A stretch of DNA of 64,000 nt from Pseudomonas gregormendelii (lineage in GTDB: Bacteria; Pseudomonadota; Gammaproteobacteria; Pseudomonadales; Pseudomonadaceae): NCBI RefSeq assembly GCF_017114825.1, contig NZ_JADEVO010000007.1:124001-188000 (forward strand). Direction: 5' to 3'. Position 1 is the first letter of the stretch. Every line of letters begins with the position of its first letter. The notes beneath the pieces are model-generated. The model worked only from the letters and a program-made list of their open reading frames with translations. It made no database searches and had not been told where the DNA came from. This document shows, piece by piece, positions 1-7,925 of this stretch. The position numbers and the translations under genes were made by a program.

Positions 1-416
1 TAGGCCCGGATTGGCGGTTGGCCGTGGTGGGTTCTCCAGAATACTTCGCCCGCAACCCGGCTCCCACAACCCCCCATGAGTTGACCAGACATAAATGCGT
101 GAACATCCGCCACCGACCATCCGGGGCGATCTACGCCTGGGAATTCGAAAACGATGGCAAGGCTTTTACGGTCAAGGTCGACGGCCAACTGGTGTTCAAC
201 AGCATCATGCATGTACTCAACGCAGCCGCCGATGGCATTGGCTTGGCCTACGTACCCGAAGAACTGGTTGCACCGTACCTGGCCGACGGCCGACTCCAGG
301 AGGTCCTGGCCGACTGGTGCCCTGAGTTCCAGGGCAACCATTTGTACTATCCCAACAGACGCCAGACGTCTGCAGCGTTTTCTGCATTGGTGGAAGCGTT
401 GAGGTACAGAAGCTGA
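1..416 (+). CDS. LysR-family transcriptional regulator, C-terminal part
   Basis: The reading frame is open from the left edge (in-frame Gly-Pro-Asp-Trp-Arg-Leu precedes the first possible TTG at 18), so the start lies outside the window. The visible 130-odd residues are the end of a LysR substrate-binding domain: a VVGSPEYFARNPAP segment, a central GAIYAWEFE strand, NAAADGIGLAYVPEELVAPYLADGRL and a C-terminal LYYPNRRQTSAAFSALVEALR, all typical of the AaeR/PtxR-like LysR group. The DNA-binding domain is not visible. The EamA exporter downstream is on the same strand after about 200 bp, so the two may or may not be functionally linked. The ligand cannot be inferred. Confidence 0.85.
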   Translation, partial: GPDWRLAVVGSPEYFARNPAPTTPHELTRHKCVNIRHRPSGAIYAWEFENDGKAFTVKVDGQLVFNSIMHVLNAAADGIGLAYVPEELVAPYLADGRLQEVLADWCPEFQGNHLYYPNRRQTSAAFSALVEALRYRS

Positions 417-615
417 CCTAACGAAGTCATACGACCTCTACAGCTTTGCCAAAGCACTAGAAAAATTCAACTTAGCTCAATCCTAAAGCCTTCATCGCTC
501 AAAAACTCTCTTGCCCGGCCTGGCTGAATAGGATACAAATCGAAGCAGTTGTACGACAACATAATAAAAACCCACGAGCCATCCCGAGTTGGCCTGTCAC
601 CCTTCGAGATCTGCC

Positions 616-1568
616 ATGCCCCGCCCTGCCCTTGCCCAAACCCTACCGGCGCCTTTCCCCCGCCATCTCGCCGTGATCATTCTGTTGTGCATGGGCTGTG
701 CGTTCGCCGGCAACCATGTGGCGGCACGGGTCGCTTTCGATGATGGCGCGGGTGTGTTGCTGGCGATTTTGCTGCGTTCTGGCGGGACCTTGCTGGTACT
801 CGCCATCCTGGTGCTGTGGCAAAAACAGAGTCTGCGTCTGCCGGCAGGTGCCTGGCGCTGGCAATTGCTGTTGGGCCTCCTGATTACCGCGCAGAGCCTG
901 TGCCTGTACTCGGCTGTCGCGCGGGTGCCGCGCGGGTGCCGGTGGCACTGGCGCTGCTGGTGGCAAACGTGTTCCCCATCCTGCTGGCGTTGCTTACATG
1001 GGCAATGGGCGGCCCGCGACCAACCGCGCGCACCGCTATGTTGATGGGTTTGATTCTGGTGGGGCTGGTGTTTGTGCTCGACGTCCCCGGGCGCCTTTCG
1101 ACCACCAGCGACGTCAGCCCGGAATGGCTCCTGGGCGTCGCACTCGCGTTCTGCGCCGCCAGCGTATTCGCCTGCGCGTTGTGGATCACCGACCACAAAT
1201 TGGCGCAGGTACGTGGTTCGGTGCGCAGTCTGTTGACCATTTTTATCGTCTTCAGCAGCGTCAATCTGGCGGGCCTGACCGGCGCCCTGCCAGGCGGACT
1301 GAACCTGCCCGCAACCTCGACCGGATGGCTGGCCCTCGCCACTCTGGTGGTGCTTTATGGCACCGGTTTTATCGTGCTGTTCATTTCAGTGCCTCGACTG
1401 AACATGCCACGCAATGCGCCGGTCATGAACATCGAGCCGTTGGCAACGCTGCTGATGGGCTGGATTGTGCTGGATCAAATGCTCAGCGCGGGGCAGGTGC
1501 TGGGAGGGGTGATTGTGGTCACCGGCATCGTTTTGCTGACTTATCGCATGACCGGCGCGCCAAAGTAG
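616..1568 (+). pseudogene. EamA/DMT-family exporter, frameshifted by an 11-bp tandem duplication
   Basis: Two overlapping frames together make one ten-helix drug/metabolite transporter of about 310 residues. The first frame starts at ATG 616 (MPRPALAQ) and runs through helices 1-3 to SLCLYSAVARVP. The second frame picks up at RVPVALALLVANVFPILL and continues to the stop at 1566-1568. The break falls exactly on a perfect direct repeat of gcgcgggtgcc at 919-929 and 930-940; removing one copy restores AVARVPVALALL and a continuous protein. EamA proteins export amino acids or metabolites through the inner membrane. As written the gene cannot make a full-length transporter. A sequencing or assembly error is possible but the exact duplication argues for a real slippage event. 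Confidence 0.85.
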
Positions 1569-1664
1569 GCATCGTCATTACAGGAATGAAAACTCAATAT
1601 TGCGTAGAAAATAAACCGACTACGCTAAACACGTCACCATCACGTCGCTACAGGGGACATGGGA

Positions 1665-1964
1665 ATGACCGCCAAAACAGCGCATCCCTGCTCAACCTGG
1701 GTCATACCCTCCCTGCTCGCCATTAACCTGGCGCTGACTGCCGGTTGTTCCGGCAGAACCACCACGGCTCGCTACGCGGCTTCGAACGTCGGTTCAAGTT
1801 GCTATGCCAAGGCCTTGCCCACGGCCGGCGAAGGCGGCCTGGCGTGGGGGGCTACCCTGAGCATCGCCCGGCAGAAGTCGCTGAATAACTGCGCTCGTTA
1901 TGCCGGACGATCAGGCGGCACGCCCAGGACCTGCAAGGTGGTCTTGTCGGAGTGCCGGAATTGA
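1665..1964 (+). CDS. Small predicted lipoprotein, DUF4189-like cysteine pattern
   Basis: A 99-residue product with an N-terminal hydrophobic segment ending in a lipobox-like LTAGC, so probably a lipid-anchored envelope protein. The mature part has spaced cysteines and the pattern GGLAWGATLSIARQKSLNNC followed by C-KVVLSEC. This loosely resembles the DUF4189 layout (small residues, an Ala-rich helix, two disulfides), but the match is weak. Start 1665 is preferred over the ATG at 1659 because AGGGG at 1652-1656 is correctly spaced for 1665 and too close to 1659. It stands alone, followed convergently by the response regulator at 2008. Function unknown. Confidence 0.6.
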   Translation: MTAKTAHPCSTWVIPSLLAINLALTAGCSGRTTTARYAASNVGSSCYAKALPTAGEGGLAWGATLSIARQKSLNNCARYAGRSGGTPRTCKVVLSECRN

Positions 1965-2007
1965 TGCATCAGGGAGTTGGGGGTGGCGGCAGGTTTTGCC
2001 AGGCCGG

Positions 2008-2370
2008 TCAGCTCAACGCCAGCAGCTCCCGCGCCTTGGCGATCACCAGGTCAATATTGAACGGCTTTTCCAGCACCGCATCGAACAGGTCCGAGCGCTG
2101 CATGCCGATGTGGGCCTGGGCACCGCTGATCAGGATGATCGGCAATTGACTGGCCACCGGCAGTGCCCGAACCGCCTTGGCAAATTCGAGGCCGTCCATC
2201 ACCGGCATCATGAAGTCGGTAATGACCAGCGAAGGACGCTCGCGCTCCAGCACCTCAAGCCCTTTTTGGCCATTGCTGGCCTTTACTACCATGAACCCCT
2301 CATCCTCCAGCGCGTAGCCGAGGATATCAGCGATCAAGTACTCGTCGTCGACGACCAGGATGGTGGTCAT
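2008..2370 (-). CDS. Single-domain response regulator (CheY-like), last gene of the KaiC block
   Basis: A 120-residue receiver domain with no output domain. Acidic pocket Asp8-Asp9, phospho-acceptor Asp52 in TDFMMPVMDG, conserved Ser in LISGA and the C-terminal Lys in LEKPFN are all present, so it should accept phosphate. It lies 24 bp downstream of the kaiC-like gene and in the same direction, so it is probably co-transcribed with that gene and the GAF kinase. It is the likely phosphorylation target of that kinase, or carries phosphate onward by protein-protein contact, since it has no DNA-binding region. Confidence 0.88.
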   Translation of the reverse strand: MTTILVVDDEYLIADILGYALEDEGFMVVKASNGQKGLEVLERERPSLVITDFMMPVMDGLEFAKAVRALPVASQLPIILISGAQAHIGMQRSDLFDAVLEKPFNIDLVIAKARELLALS

Positions 2371-2394
2371 GTCAATTCAACCCGACTCACAGAC

Positions 2395-3867
2395 TTAGGA
2401 AATTGAACCGGGCAACGCAGAATCATTGGGGACTGCCGTTGCATGTCGTGAGGCCTTTTTCAGTTCGACGCCGTGTTCATGGATAACCACTTCAAGAAGC
2501 GAGGGGTCATAGCCGCTGTCTCGTACCTTGAGAATCGAAAGCAGTCGTCGAAGTTCAGACTGGGTCTCGAAGAAACGCATCAGCATCAGGTTATCGACGA
2601 TGCTCGACAGGTCCGGCGTCGGCGCACTGACCTCGGAACCGAACAGGTCACGCATCTCCCACGAGGCGAATACCGTCACGCCCCGGGCGCGCAGTTCGCT
2701 CATCAGGGCGCTGTAGAAATCAGTGATCCGCGCCGGCGTGGTCGACACCCGTGCCAGACCACTGAGGCTATCGATAAACACGCGCTTGATGCCCTTCTGC
2801 TCGACGATGCTCAGCAGGCGTGCACCCAGGCTGTCGATCAAGCCCTCGGTGGTGGGCTGCCAGGCAATGCTGAGCGCGCCACTTTCTTCCATGCCCTTGA
2901 TGTCGATCCCCAACGACTGGCCCTTGAGCCGCAGCCGTTGCGGACTTTCGTAAAAACCGAAATGCAGGCCGGGGGCGTCCACCGTCGATTCAGCAAGAAA
3001 CTTGAGGCCCAGGGTGGTTTTGCCGACCCCCGAAGGGCCCATCACCAAGGTCACGGAGGAACTGTGCAACCCGCCGCCGATCAGACCGTCAAGCGCACCA
3101 ATGCCGCTGGGGATGCGCGTCAGGTCTGCGCTGTCGGGCATGGACGGATGGCTGTAGAGGCTTTCCAAACGTGGATAGACGACCAGGCCGTCATCGGTGA
3201 TTTCGCATTCGTGCAGGCCGGTAAGCGCGCCGCTGCCCCGGGTCTTGCGCATCTGGATGCGCCGCACGGAACGGGTGCCGAACAGCTCTTCACCGATCTC
3301 AATGACGCCATCGACCATGGTGTGCTCGGGGCTGCCGTCATCCAGCCGGGAGCTGGTGAGGAACAGCACGGTGCAACCAGCGAAGGCGGCGTGGCCTTGC
3401 AGCTCGGAGATGAATTTTTTCGTGTCGATGGGTGAGTCGGCCTTGGAGCGCGCATTGAGCAAGCCGTCGACCACCAGCACCGTGGCCTTCTGTCGGCTGA
3501 TTTCACGCCGCAGCAGTTTGACCACTTCGTCCAGGCCTTCGTTTTCCAGGGTGTCGAAAGCGCTGACAAACTGAATCTCGGCGCCGACCCGGGCCGGCTC
3601 GAAGAAGCTCAGGGTCGAGAGAAACTGAAACAGGCGATCATGGGATTCGGCCAGCAACGTGGCGACCAGGACCCGGCCGCCATTGCGCGCATGATGAAAC
3701 CCGAGCTGGTTGGCGAGGATGGTTTTACCAGAGCCCGGGCGTCCTTGAATGATGTAGGACGAACCCGCGACAAGCCCACCCTTGAGCAGAGCATCAAGCC
3801 CCTCGATTCCGCTTTGAAGGCGTTTTAGCTTTTCCACAATGAAACCCTGATCTGAACTACAGGCCAT
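2395..3867 (-). CDS. KaiC-like double RecA-fold ATPase
   Basis: Two tandem KaiC/RadA-like ATPase domains. Walker A motifs are GRPGSGKT (residues 42-49) and GPSGVGKT (277-284); Walker B-like strands are TVLVVDGL and RVFIDSLSGL. In each domain the paired catalytic Glu of cyanobacterial KaiC is reduced to a single Glu (LLAES near 74, FYES near 307). The position matching KaiC Ser431-Thr432 reads Ser-Ser (421-422 in DLSSIVDN), so autophosphorylation remains plausible. ATG 3867 lacks a clear ribosome site; GTG 3837 follows AGGG at good spacing and would give 480 residues. No kaiA or kaiB is present in the window. The gene lies between a GAF kinase and a receiver protein, suggesting it modulates a phosphorelay rather than forming a full circadian clock. 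Confidence 0.88.
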   Translation of the reverse strand: MACSSDQGFIVEKLKRLQSGIEGLDALLKGGLVAGSSYIIQGRPGSGKTILANQLGFHHARNGGRVLVATLLAESHDRLFQFLSTLSFFEPARVGAEIQFVSAFDTLENEGLDEVVKLLRREISRQKATVLVVDGLLNARSKADSPIDTKKFISELQGHAAFAGCTVLFLTSSRLDDGSPEHTMVDGVIEIGEELFGTRSVRRIQMRKTRGSGALTGLHECEITDDGLVVYPRLESLYSHPSMPDSADLTRIPSGIGALDGLIGGGLHSSSVTLVMGPSGVGKTTLGLKFLAESTVDAPGLHFGFYESPQRLRLKGQSLGIDIKGMEESGALSIAWQPTTEGLIDSLGARLLSIVEQKGIKRVFIDSLSGLARVSTTPARITDFYSALMSELRARGVTVFASWEMRDLFGSEVSAPTPDLSSIVDNLMLMRFFETQSELRRLLSILKVRDSGYDPSLLEVVIHEHGVELKKASRHATAVPNDSALPGSIS

Positions 3868-3925
3868 CGGCCGAAGGTCTACGATGCTAACGCCATTTTC
3901 CGATTCGGGCTATCCACTCGCTCGC

Positions 3926-5236
3926 TTACGCACAAGGTAAATACAGGGTGAAGGCACTGCCCTGGCCCAGGCAACTGTCCACGCGTATCTCGCCACCAGA
4001 CTGCTTGGCAAACCCGAACACCTGGCTCAAGCCCAGGCCGGTGCCCTGGCCAACGGTCTTGGTCGTGAAAAAAGGTTCGAAAATCCTTTCGAGACAAAAC
4101 GGCGCAATGCCCGAGCCGTTGTCGCTGACAGCGATGGCAATGAAGTTGCCGTCGATGGCAGGGTCACCCCGGGTAGCCGGAATACGCTCGGCTGCGGTCA
4201 CGCTGATGACCATTTCACCCTGGCCGTGCATGGCTTCAATGGCGTTGTTGGCCAGGTTGAGCAGCGCCACTTCGAACTGGCCTGGATCAGCGAGAATCGC
4301 ACAGAATTGTTCAGGCAAATCGATGACTACGTTGATGCCCGGCCCAACCTGCAACGTAATGGCATCGGCGATGGCCGTGACACTGGCGTTCACATCCAGC
4401 GCCGACGGATTGAGCGCCTGGCGGCGCGCAAATGACAGCAACTGACCGGTGAGGCTGCTGCCTCTTTCCACGGCCTCGGAAATCGCTTCGACCAGGCGCA
4501 GACGGCGTTCCTCGGAACTGCCAGGGCGCTTGAGCAAGTCACAGGAGGACCGGATAACGGTCAACAGGTTGTTGAAGTCATGGGCAAAGCGTCCGGTCAA
4601 GCGCCCCACGGCCTCCATCTTCTGCGACTGACGCAATTGCTCCGTGCGCACCTGCACCTGATGCTCAAGGGACGCGGCCAAATCGCGCAGATCATCCCGG
4701 GCACGGCAGCGTTCGGTTGCCATGCGCGTGCGTTCGGCGACTTCGCGAATCAGCGCCAGCTCATCATCCGACCAGTCGCGAACCTCGCAATGGTTGAGGT
4801 AGAGCAGCGCCACCGGCCGGCCTTTCTCGGTGATGGGCATATTGATAAACGACTGGGCGCTGATCGCCTTGAGCTGCTGGGCACTGTCACGAGTTCGCGG
4901 GTCCTCGCCGACATCGCGCACCACCACGGTCTCGCTCTTTTTCAGGTCTTCGATGTAGCTGCCGTATTCGCGAAAACTCAAGACGCCAGCCAGGGTTTCA
5001 ATCCCCGGCGCGTTCCAGTCGCGCTCAATCGTGATGGTCTCGGCCACCGGGTCGATGGTGCCGTAGCCGACCCGGCTGACCTGCAATGTGCGCCCGAGTA
5101 TTTCCGCTGCCGCATAGGCTAACGCGGGCGTGTCATCCAGGTCGCGAATCCGCTCGCCTATCTCTATAAGGGCGAGCCGATGGGTGTCGTAGGCCAGGAA
5201 GCCAGCGCCGGCGCCTGGTAAGTGATTAGTTGGCAT
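3926..5236 (-). CDS. GAF-domain sensor histidine kinase next to kaiC
   Basis: A 436-residue soluble kinase: GAF domain (about residues 20-170), short coiled coil rich in Glu/Gln (180-208), HisKA with His219 in [11 protein letters not shown], and HATPase_c with N box (LLNLANNAIEA), G1 (VSDNGSGIAP), F (FEPFFTTK) and G2 (GTGLGLSQV). No membrane segments, so it senses a cytoplasmic signal or partner. The frame remains open upstream to 5386, but ATG 5236 (MPTNHLPGAG) is the best start, because the extra residues do not look like a domain. It is followed by kaiC after 58 bp. The HDFNN type of kinase usually partners with single receivers such as the one at 2008. Confidence 0.88.
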   Translation of the reverse strand: MPTNHLPGAGAGFLAYDTHRLALIEIGERIRDLDDTPALAYAAAEILGRTLQVSRVGYGTIDPVAETITIERDWNAPGIETLAGVLSFREYGSYIEDLKKSETVVVRDVGEDPRTRDSAQQLKAISAQSFINMPITEKGRPVALLYLNHCEVRDWSDDELALIREVAERTRMATERCRARDDLRDLAASLEHQVQVRTEQLRQSQKMEAVGRLTGRFAHDFNNLLTVIRSSCDLLKRPGSSEERRLRLVEAISEAVERGSSLTGQLLSFARRQALNPSALDVNASVTAIADAITLQVGPGINVVIDLPEQFCAILADPGQFEVALLNLANNAIEAMHGQGEMVISVTAAERIPATRGDPAIDGNFIAIAVSDNGSGIAPFCLERIFEPFFTTKTVGQGTGLGLSQVFGFAKQSGGEIRVDSCLGQGSAFTLYLPCA

Positions 5237-5411
5237 GTTGAGTCCGGCTCGTTGTGAGACTGCCCTTCGTGCACCGGGCAACGTCGTCTTGTGTAAAGCC
5301 AACCTTTGCTTTTTGCCCACCTGACGGCGAGCGCAAAATTGCTCCCCTATGGGCGATGGATTGCAATCCACGGCAAAAGGTTTCAAATTTTTATGTTGAG
5401 TATCATTTTAC
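5237..5411. other. Gap splitting the KaiC signalling block
   Basis: These 175 bp separate the GGDEF-EAL gene from the GAF kinase, while most other junctions in the block are under 60 bp or overlap. The segment is more AT-rich near 5375-5411 and could hold a promoter for the kinase-kaiC-receiver genes, but I cannot point to a convincing -35/-10 pair. No terminator-like hairpin with a T-run was seen. Confidence 0.35.
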
Positions 5412-7526
5412 TCAGGTGGATGCCTGCTGCTCGCGCAGGAACACCTCCAGCTCCGGGACCGGCAAGGGCCGGCTGAACAGGTAACCCTGCACCTGGTCAC
5501 AACCGTTTTCCGTGAGGAATGCCAGCTGCTCGGGGGTCTCTACCCCCTCGGCGATGACCTGCAGATCAAGGCTGTGAGCCAGCTCGATAATGGTCCGGGC
5601 AATCGCGGCGTCCTGGGGGTTGCTGGTCACCTCGCGGATGAAGGCGATGTCGATCTTCAGTTTGTCGATCGGGAATCGCCGCAGGTAAGCCAGGCTGGAA
5701 TAACCGGTGCCAAAGTCGTCGATGGAAACCTTGACCCCAAGTTGTTTGAGCGTTTGCAGGCTGGCGATGGTGTGGGCGGTATTTTCCATCAGCGAGCTTT
5801 CGGTCAGCTCGATTTCCAGCCAGCGTGGTTCAATCTGGTTGTCGATCAGGGCCTGGCGGATGCTGGCGATCAGGTCGCCCTCGATGATCTGCTGGCCGGA
5901 CACGTTGACCGCCACCTGCAACGGCCCCTGCCCGGCACGTTGCCACTCGGCCATTTTCTGACAGACCCGGGTGATCACCCAGTTACCTACCTCGGTAATC
6001 AGCCCCATGCTTTCCAGGATAGGTACGAACACCGCAGGGGACACATTGGCCTGCCCCGGCCGCGGCCAGCGCAACAGGGCTTCAAGCCCGCACACCGCGC
6101 CGTCTTCCAGGTCGATCTTGGGCTGGTAGAACAGTTCGAATGCCTGCTGTTGCACGGCTTCGCGCAGGGCGTTTTCCATCTCCTGGCGCGCCGAGGCTTC
6201 CACGTTCATTTGCGCGGTATAAAACCGGTAGGTATCGCGGCCGATCTTCTTCGCCCGGTGCCTGGCGGTGTTGGCCTGCTTGATCAGACTCTGGGCATCG
6301 GCGGCGTCGTTGGGGTACAGGGAAATACCGATACTGGCGGTCATCGACGTGTCCTGGCCGTCGAGCTGAAACGGCAGGCGCAGCACTTCACGGATGCGCT
6401 CGACGGTTTGCAGCGGGTCCGCCTGGCCCTGGCGGAGCATAAGGATCAGGGCGAATTCGTCACCGTGCAAGCGCCCCAAGGTATCGCTGACGTTGAGGCA
6501 GCCAGTCAGGCGCTGAGCCAGCTCAGCCAGCATCTGGTCACCCAGCAGGTGGCCCCAGGTTTCATTGACGTTGTTGAAATCGTCCAGATCAACCGTCACC
6601 ACGGCCAACTGCCAATCGCTGAGCACCGCCTGGGTGAGCCCCATCTCCAGTGTGGTAAAAAACAGATTGCGGTTGGGCAGGCCGGTCAAGGTGTCGTAGT
6701 GGGCCATTTGCAGCATGCGCTGGTCGTTTTCCTTGCGCTGGGTAATGTCGCGCGCGATACCGACAATGATCCAGTCGTCGCCGGTCTTGTAGGCCTGGCG
6801 ATGGACTTCCACCTCCAGGTAACTGCCGTCCTTGCAACGGATGCGCGACTCTGCAGGCTCGTTCGGCCCTGTGCCGGCGATGATCTGGTCATACAAGCCC
6901 TTGAGCTCTTCAATGGTTTGATCGCCGAGGTCCGCAGGTGTCATGCGCAGGAGCTCTTCAGGGGTGTAACCCAGCACCTGGCAAGCCCGCCGGTTGAATT
7001 CGATCAGCTGCATGCTGCTGCGGTTGACCAGGAAAATCGCGTCCCCCGAGGCATCCATCGCCGAGCGAAAGCGCTCCAGGTCGATGGTGCGCTGCTGCAG
7101 CTGCTCTTCGAGCATCAGGCTGTGGCTTTTGAGGTAGTCGCCGAACGCCTTGAGCCGCAGCAGGTTGCGCACCCGCAGCCACAATTCGGCGCTTTCCACC
7201 GGCTTGCTGAGAAAGTCTTCAGCCCCCGCCTCCAGGCCCGATATACGCGCACTGTGCTCCCCCAAAGCCGAGAGCATGATGATCGGAATGTTCGAGGTGG
7301 CCTTGTCGGTTTTCAGGTGGCGGGCGACTTCGTAGCCGTCCATGCCCGGCATCATGATATCGAGCAGGATCAGGTCGGGCGGCTGTTGCGCAATCATCGC
7401 GAGGGCCTCTTCCCCCGAACTGGCGGTTTGTGTCTGATAACCCTGATTCTGCAGCAGGATCTGCAGCAGTTTGCGCACATGGGTTTCATCGTCGACGATC
7501 AACAGGGTTGCGGCAGTGTCGGACAT
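5412..7526 (-). CDS. REC-PAS-GGDEF-EAL protein, predicted c-di-GMP phosphodiesterase
   Basis: A 704-residue protein. Receiver domain (1-125, Asp56 in LLDIMMPGMDG), PAS domain (about 150-265) with a PAC-like tail ending DITQRKENDQ, GGDEF domain (about 270-440) and EAL domain (450-700). The cyclase signature is changed to HGDEF (354-358), which predicts a weak or inactive diguanylate cyclase. The EAL part keeps EALLRW (482-487) and DDFGTGYSSLAYL, so hydrolysis of c-di-GMP is the likely output. It starts 9 bp after the CheY-like gene and is presumably co-transcribed with it, putting c-di-GMP turnover under control of the upstream PAS kinase. Confidence 0.92.
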   Translation of the reverse strand: MSDTAATLLIVDDETHVRKLLQILLQNQGYQTQTASSGEEALAMIAQQPPDLILLDIMMPGMDGYEVARHLKTDKATSNIPIIMLSALGEHSARISGLEAGAEDFLSKPVESAELWLRVRNLLRLKAFGDYLKSHSLMLEEQLQQRTIDLERFRSAMDASGDAIFLVNRSSMQLIEFNRRACQVLGYTPEELLRMTPADLGDQTIEELKGLYDQIIAGTGPNEPAESRIRCKDGSYLEVEVHRQAYKTGDDWIIVGIARDITQRKENDQRMLQMAHYDTLTGLPNRNLFFTTLEMGLTQAVLSDWQLAVVTVDLDDFNNVNETWGHLLGDQMLAELAQRLTGCLNVSDTLGRLHGDEFALILMLRQGQADPLQTVERIREVLRLPFQLDGQDTSMTASIGISLYPNDAADAQSLIKQANTARHRAKKIGRDTYRFYTAQMNVEASARQEMENALREAVQQQAFELFYQPKIDLEDGAVCGLEALLRWPRPGQANVSPAVFVPILESMGLITEVGNWVITRVCQKMAEWQRAGQGPLQVAVNVSGQQIIEGDLIASIRQALIDNQIEPRWLEIELTESSLMENTAHTIASLQTLKQLGVKVSIDDFGTGYSSLAYLRRFPIDKLKIDIAFIREVTSNPQDAAIARTIIELAHSLDLQVIAEGVETPEQLAFLTENGCDQVQGYLFSRPLPVPELEVFLREQQAST

Positions 7527-7535
7527 GGAGAGAGC

Positions 7536-7925
7536 TCAGGTAGAGGGCTGTTGAGGCAGAGTGTTTTGCAGCAACGTGTCGATGACCCGGTAGAGCTCCT
7601 TGTAACGTAGTGGTTTGATAATGTACGCATTGCAACCCGCCAGGCGGGTCTTTTCCTGGTCTTCCTTCATGGCCATGGCGGTGAGCGCCACCACCGGAAT
7701 GGCCGCCGTCGCCGCGTCCTTCTTGAGCAGCGAGGTGGCCTTGAGGCCATCCATGCCCGGCAGCTGGATATCCATCAGGATGAGCGCAGGCTGCCGTTCG
7801 CGTGCCAGCTTCAGGCCGGTTTCCGCATCAGCCGCGCAAATGACGCTGTGACCGGCACTGGTGAGCAGCAACCGGGCCAGGCGCATATTGGCGGCGTTGT
7901 CTTCGACGATCAGGATTTCAGCCAC
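7536..7925 (-). CDS. Single-domain response regulator (DivK/CheY-like)
   Basis: A 129-residue receiver. Asp52 in LILMDIQLPGMDG is the phospho-acceptor; the Glu8-Asp9 pocket, the VALTA strand and the IIKPL Lys are present. The LPGMDGL and MKEDQEK features are those of receivers paired with PAS hybrid-type kinases. Its start overlaps the 3' end of the PAS kinase gene by 16 bp and its stop is 9 bp before the GGDEF-EAL gene, so the three genes form one translationally coupled unit. It probably takes phosphate from the upstream kinase and passes it on or acts allosterically. Confidence 0.88.
   Translation of the reverse strand: MAEILIVEDNAANMRLARLLLTSAGHSVICAADAETGLKLARERQPALILMDIQLPGMDGLKATSLLKKDAATAAIPVVALTAMAMKEDQEKTRLAGCNAYIIKPLRYKELYRVIDTLLQNTLPQQPST

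Noticed and set aside
5574..7610. 678-codon open frame on the plus strand
   Set aside because: It is the antisense of the REC-PAS-GGDEF-EAL gene, with low-complexity Arg/Gln/Gly-rich content and no domain.
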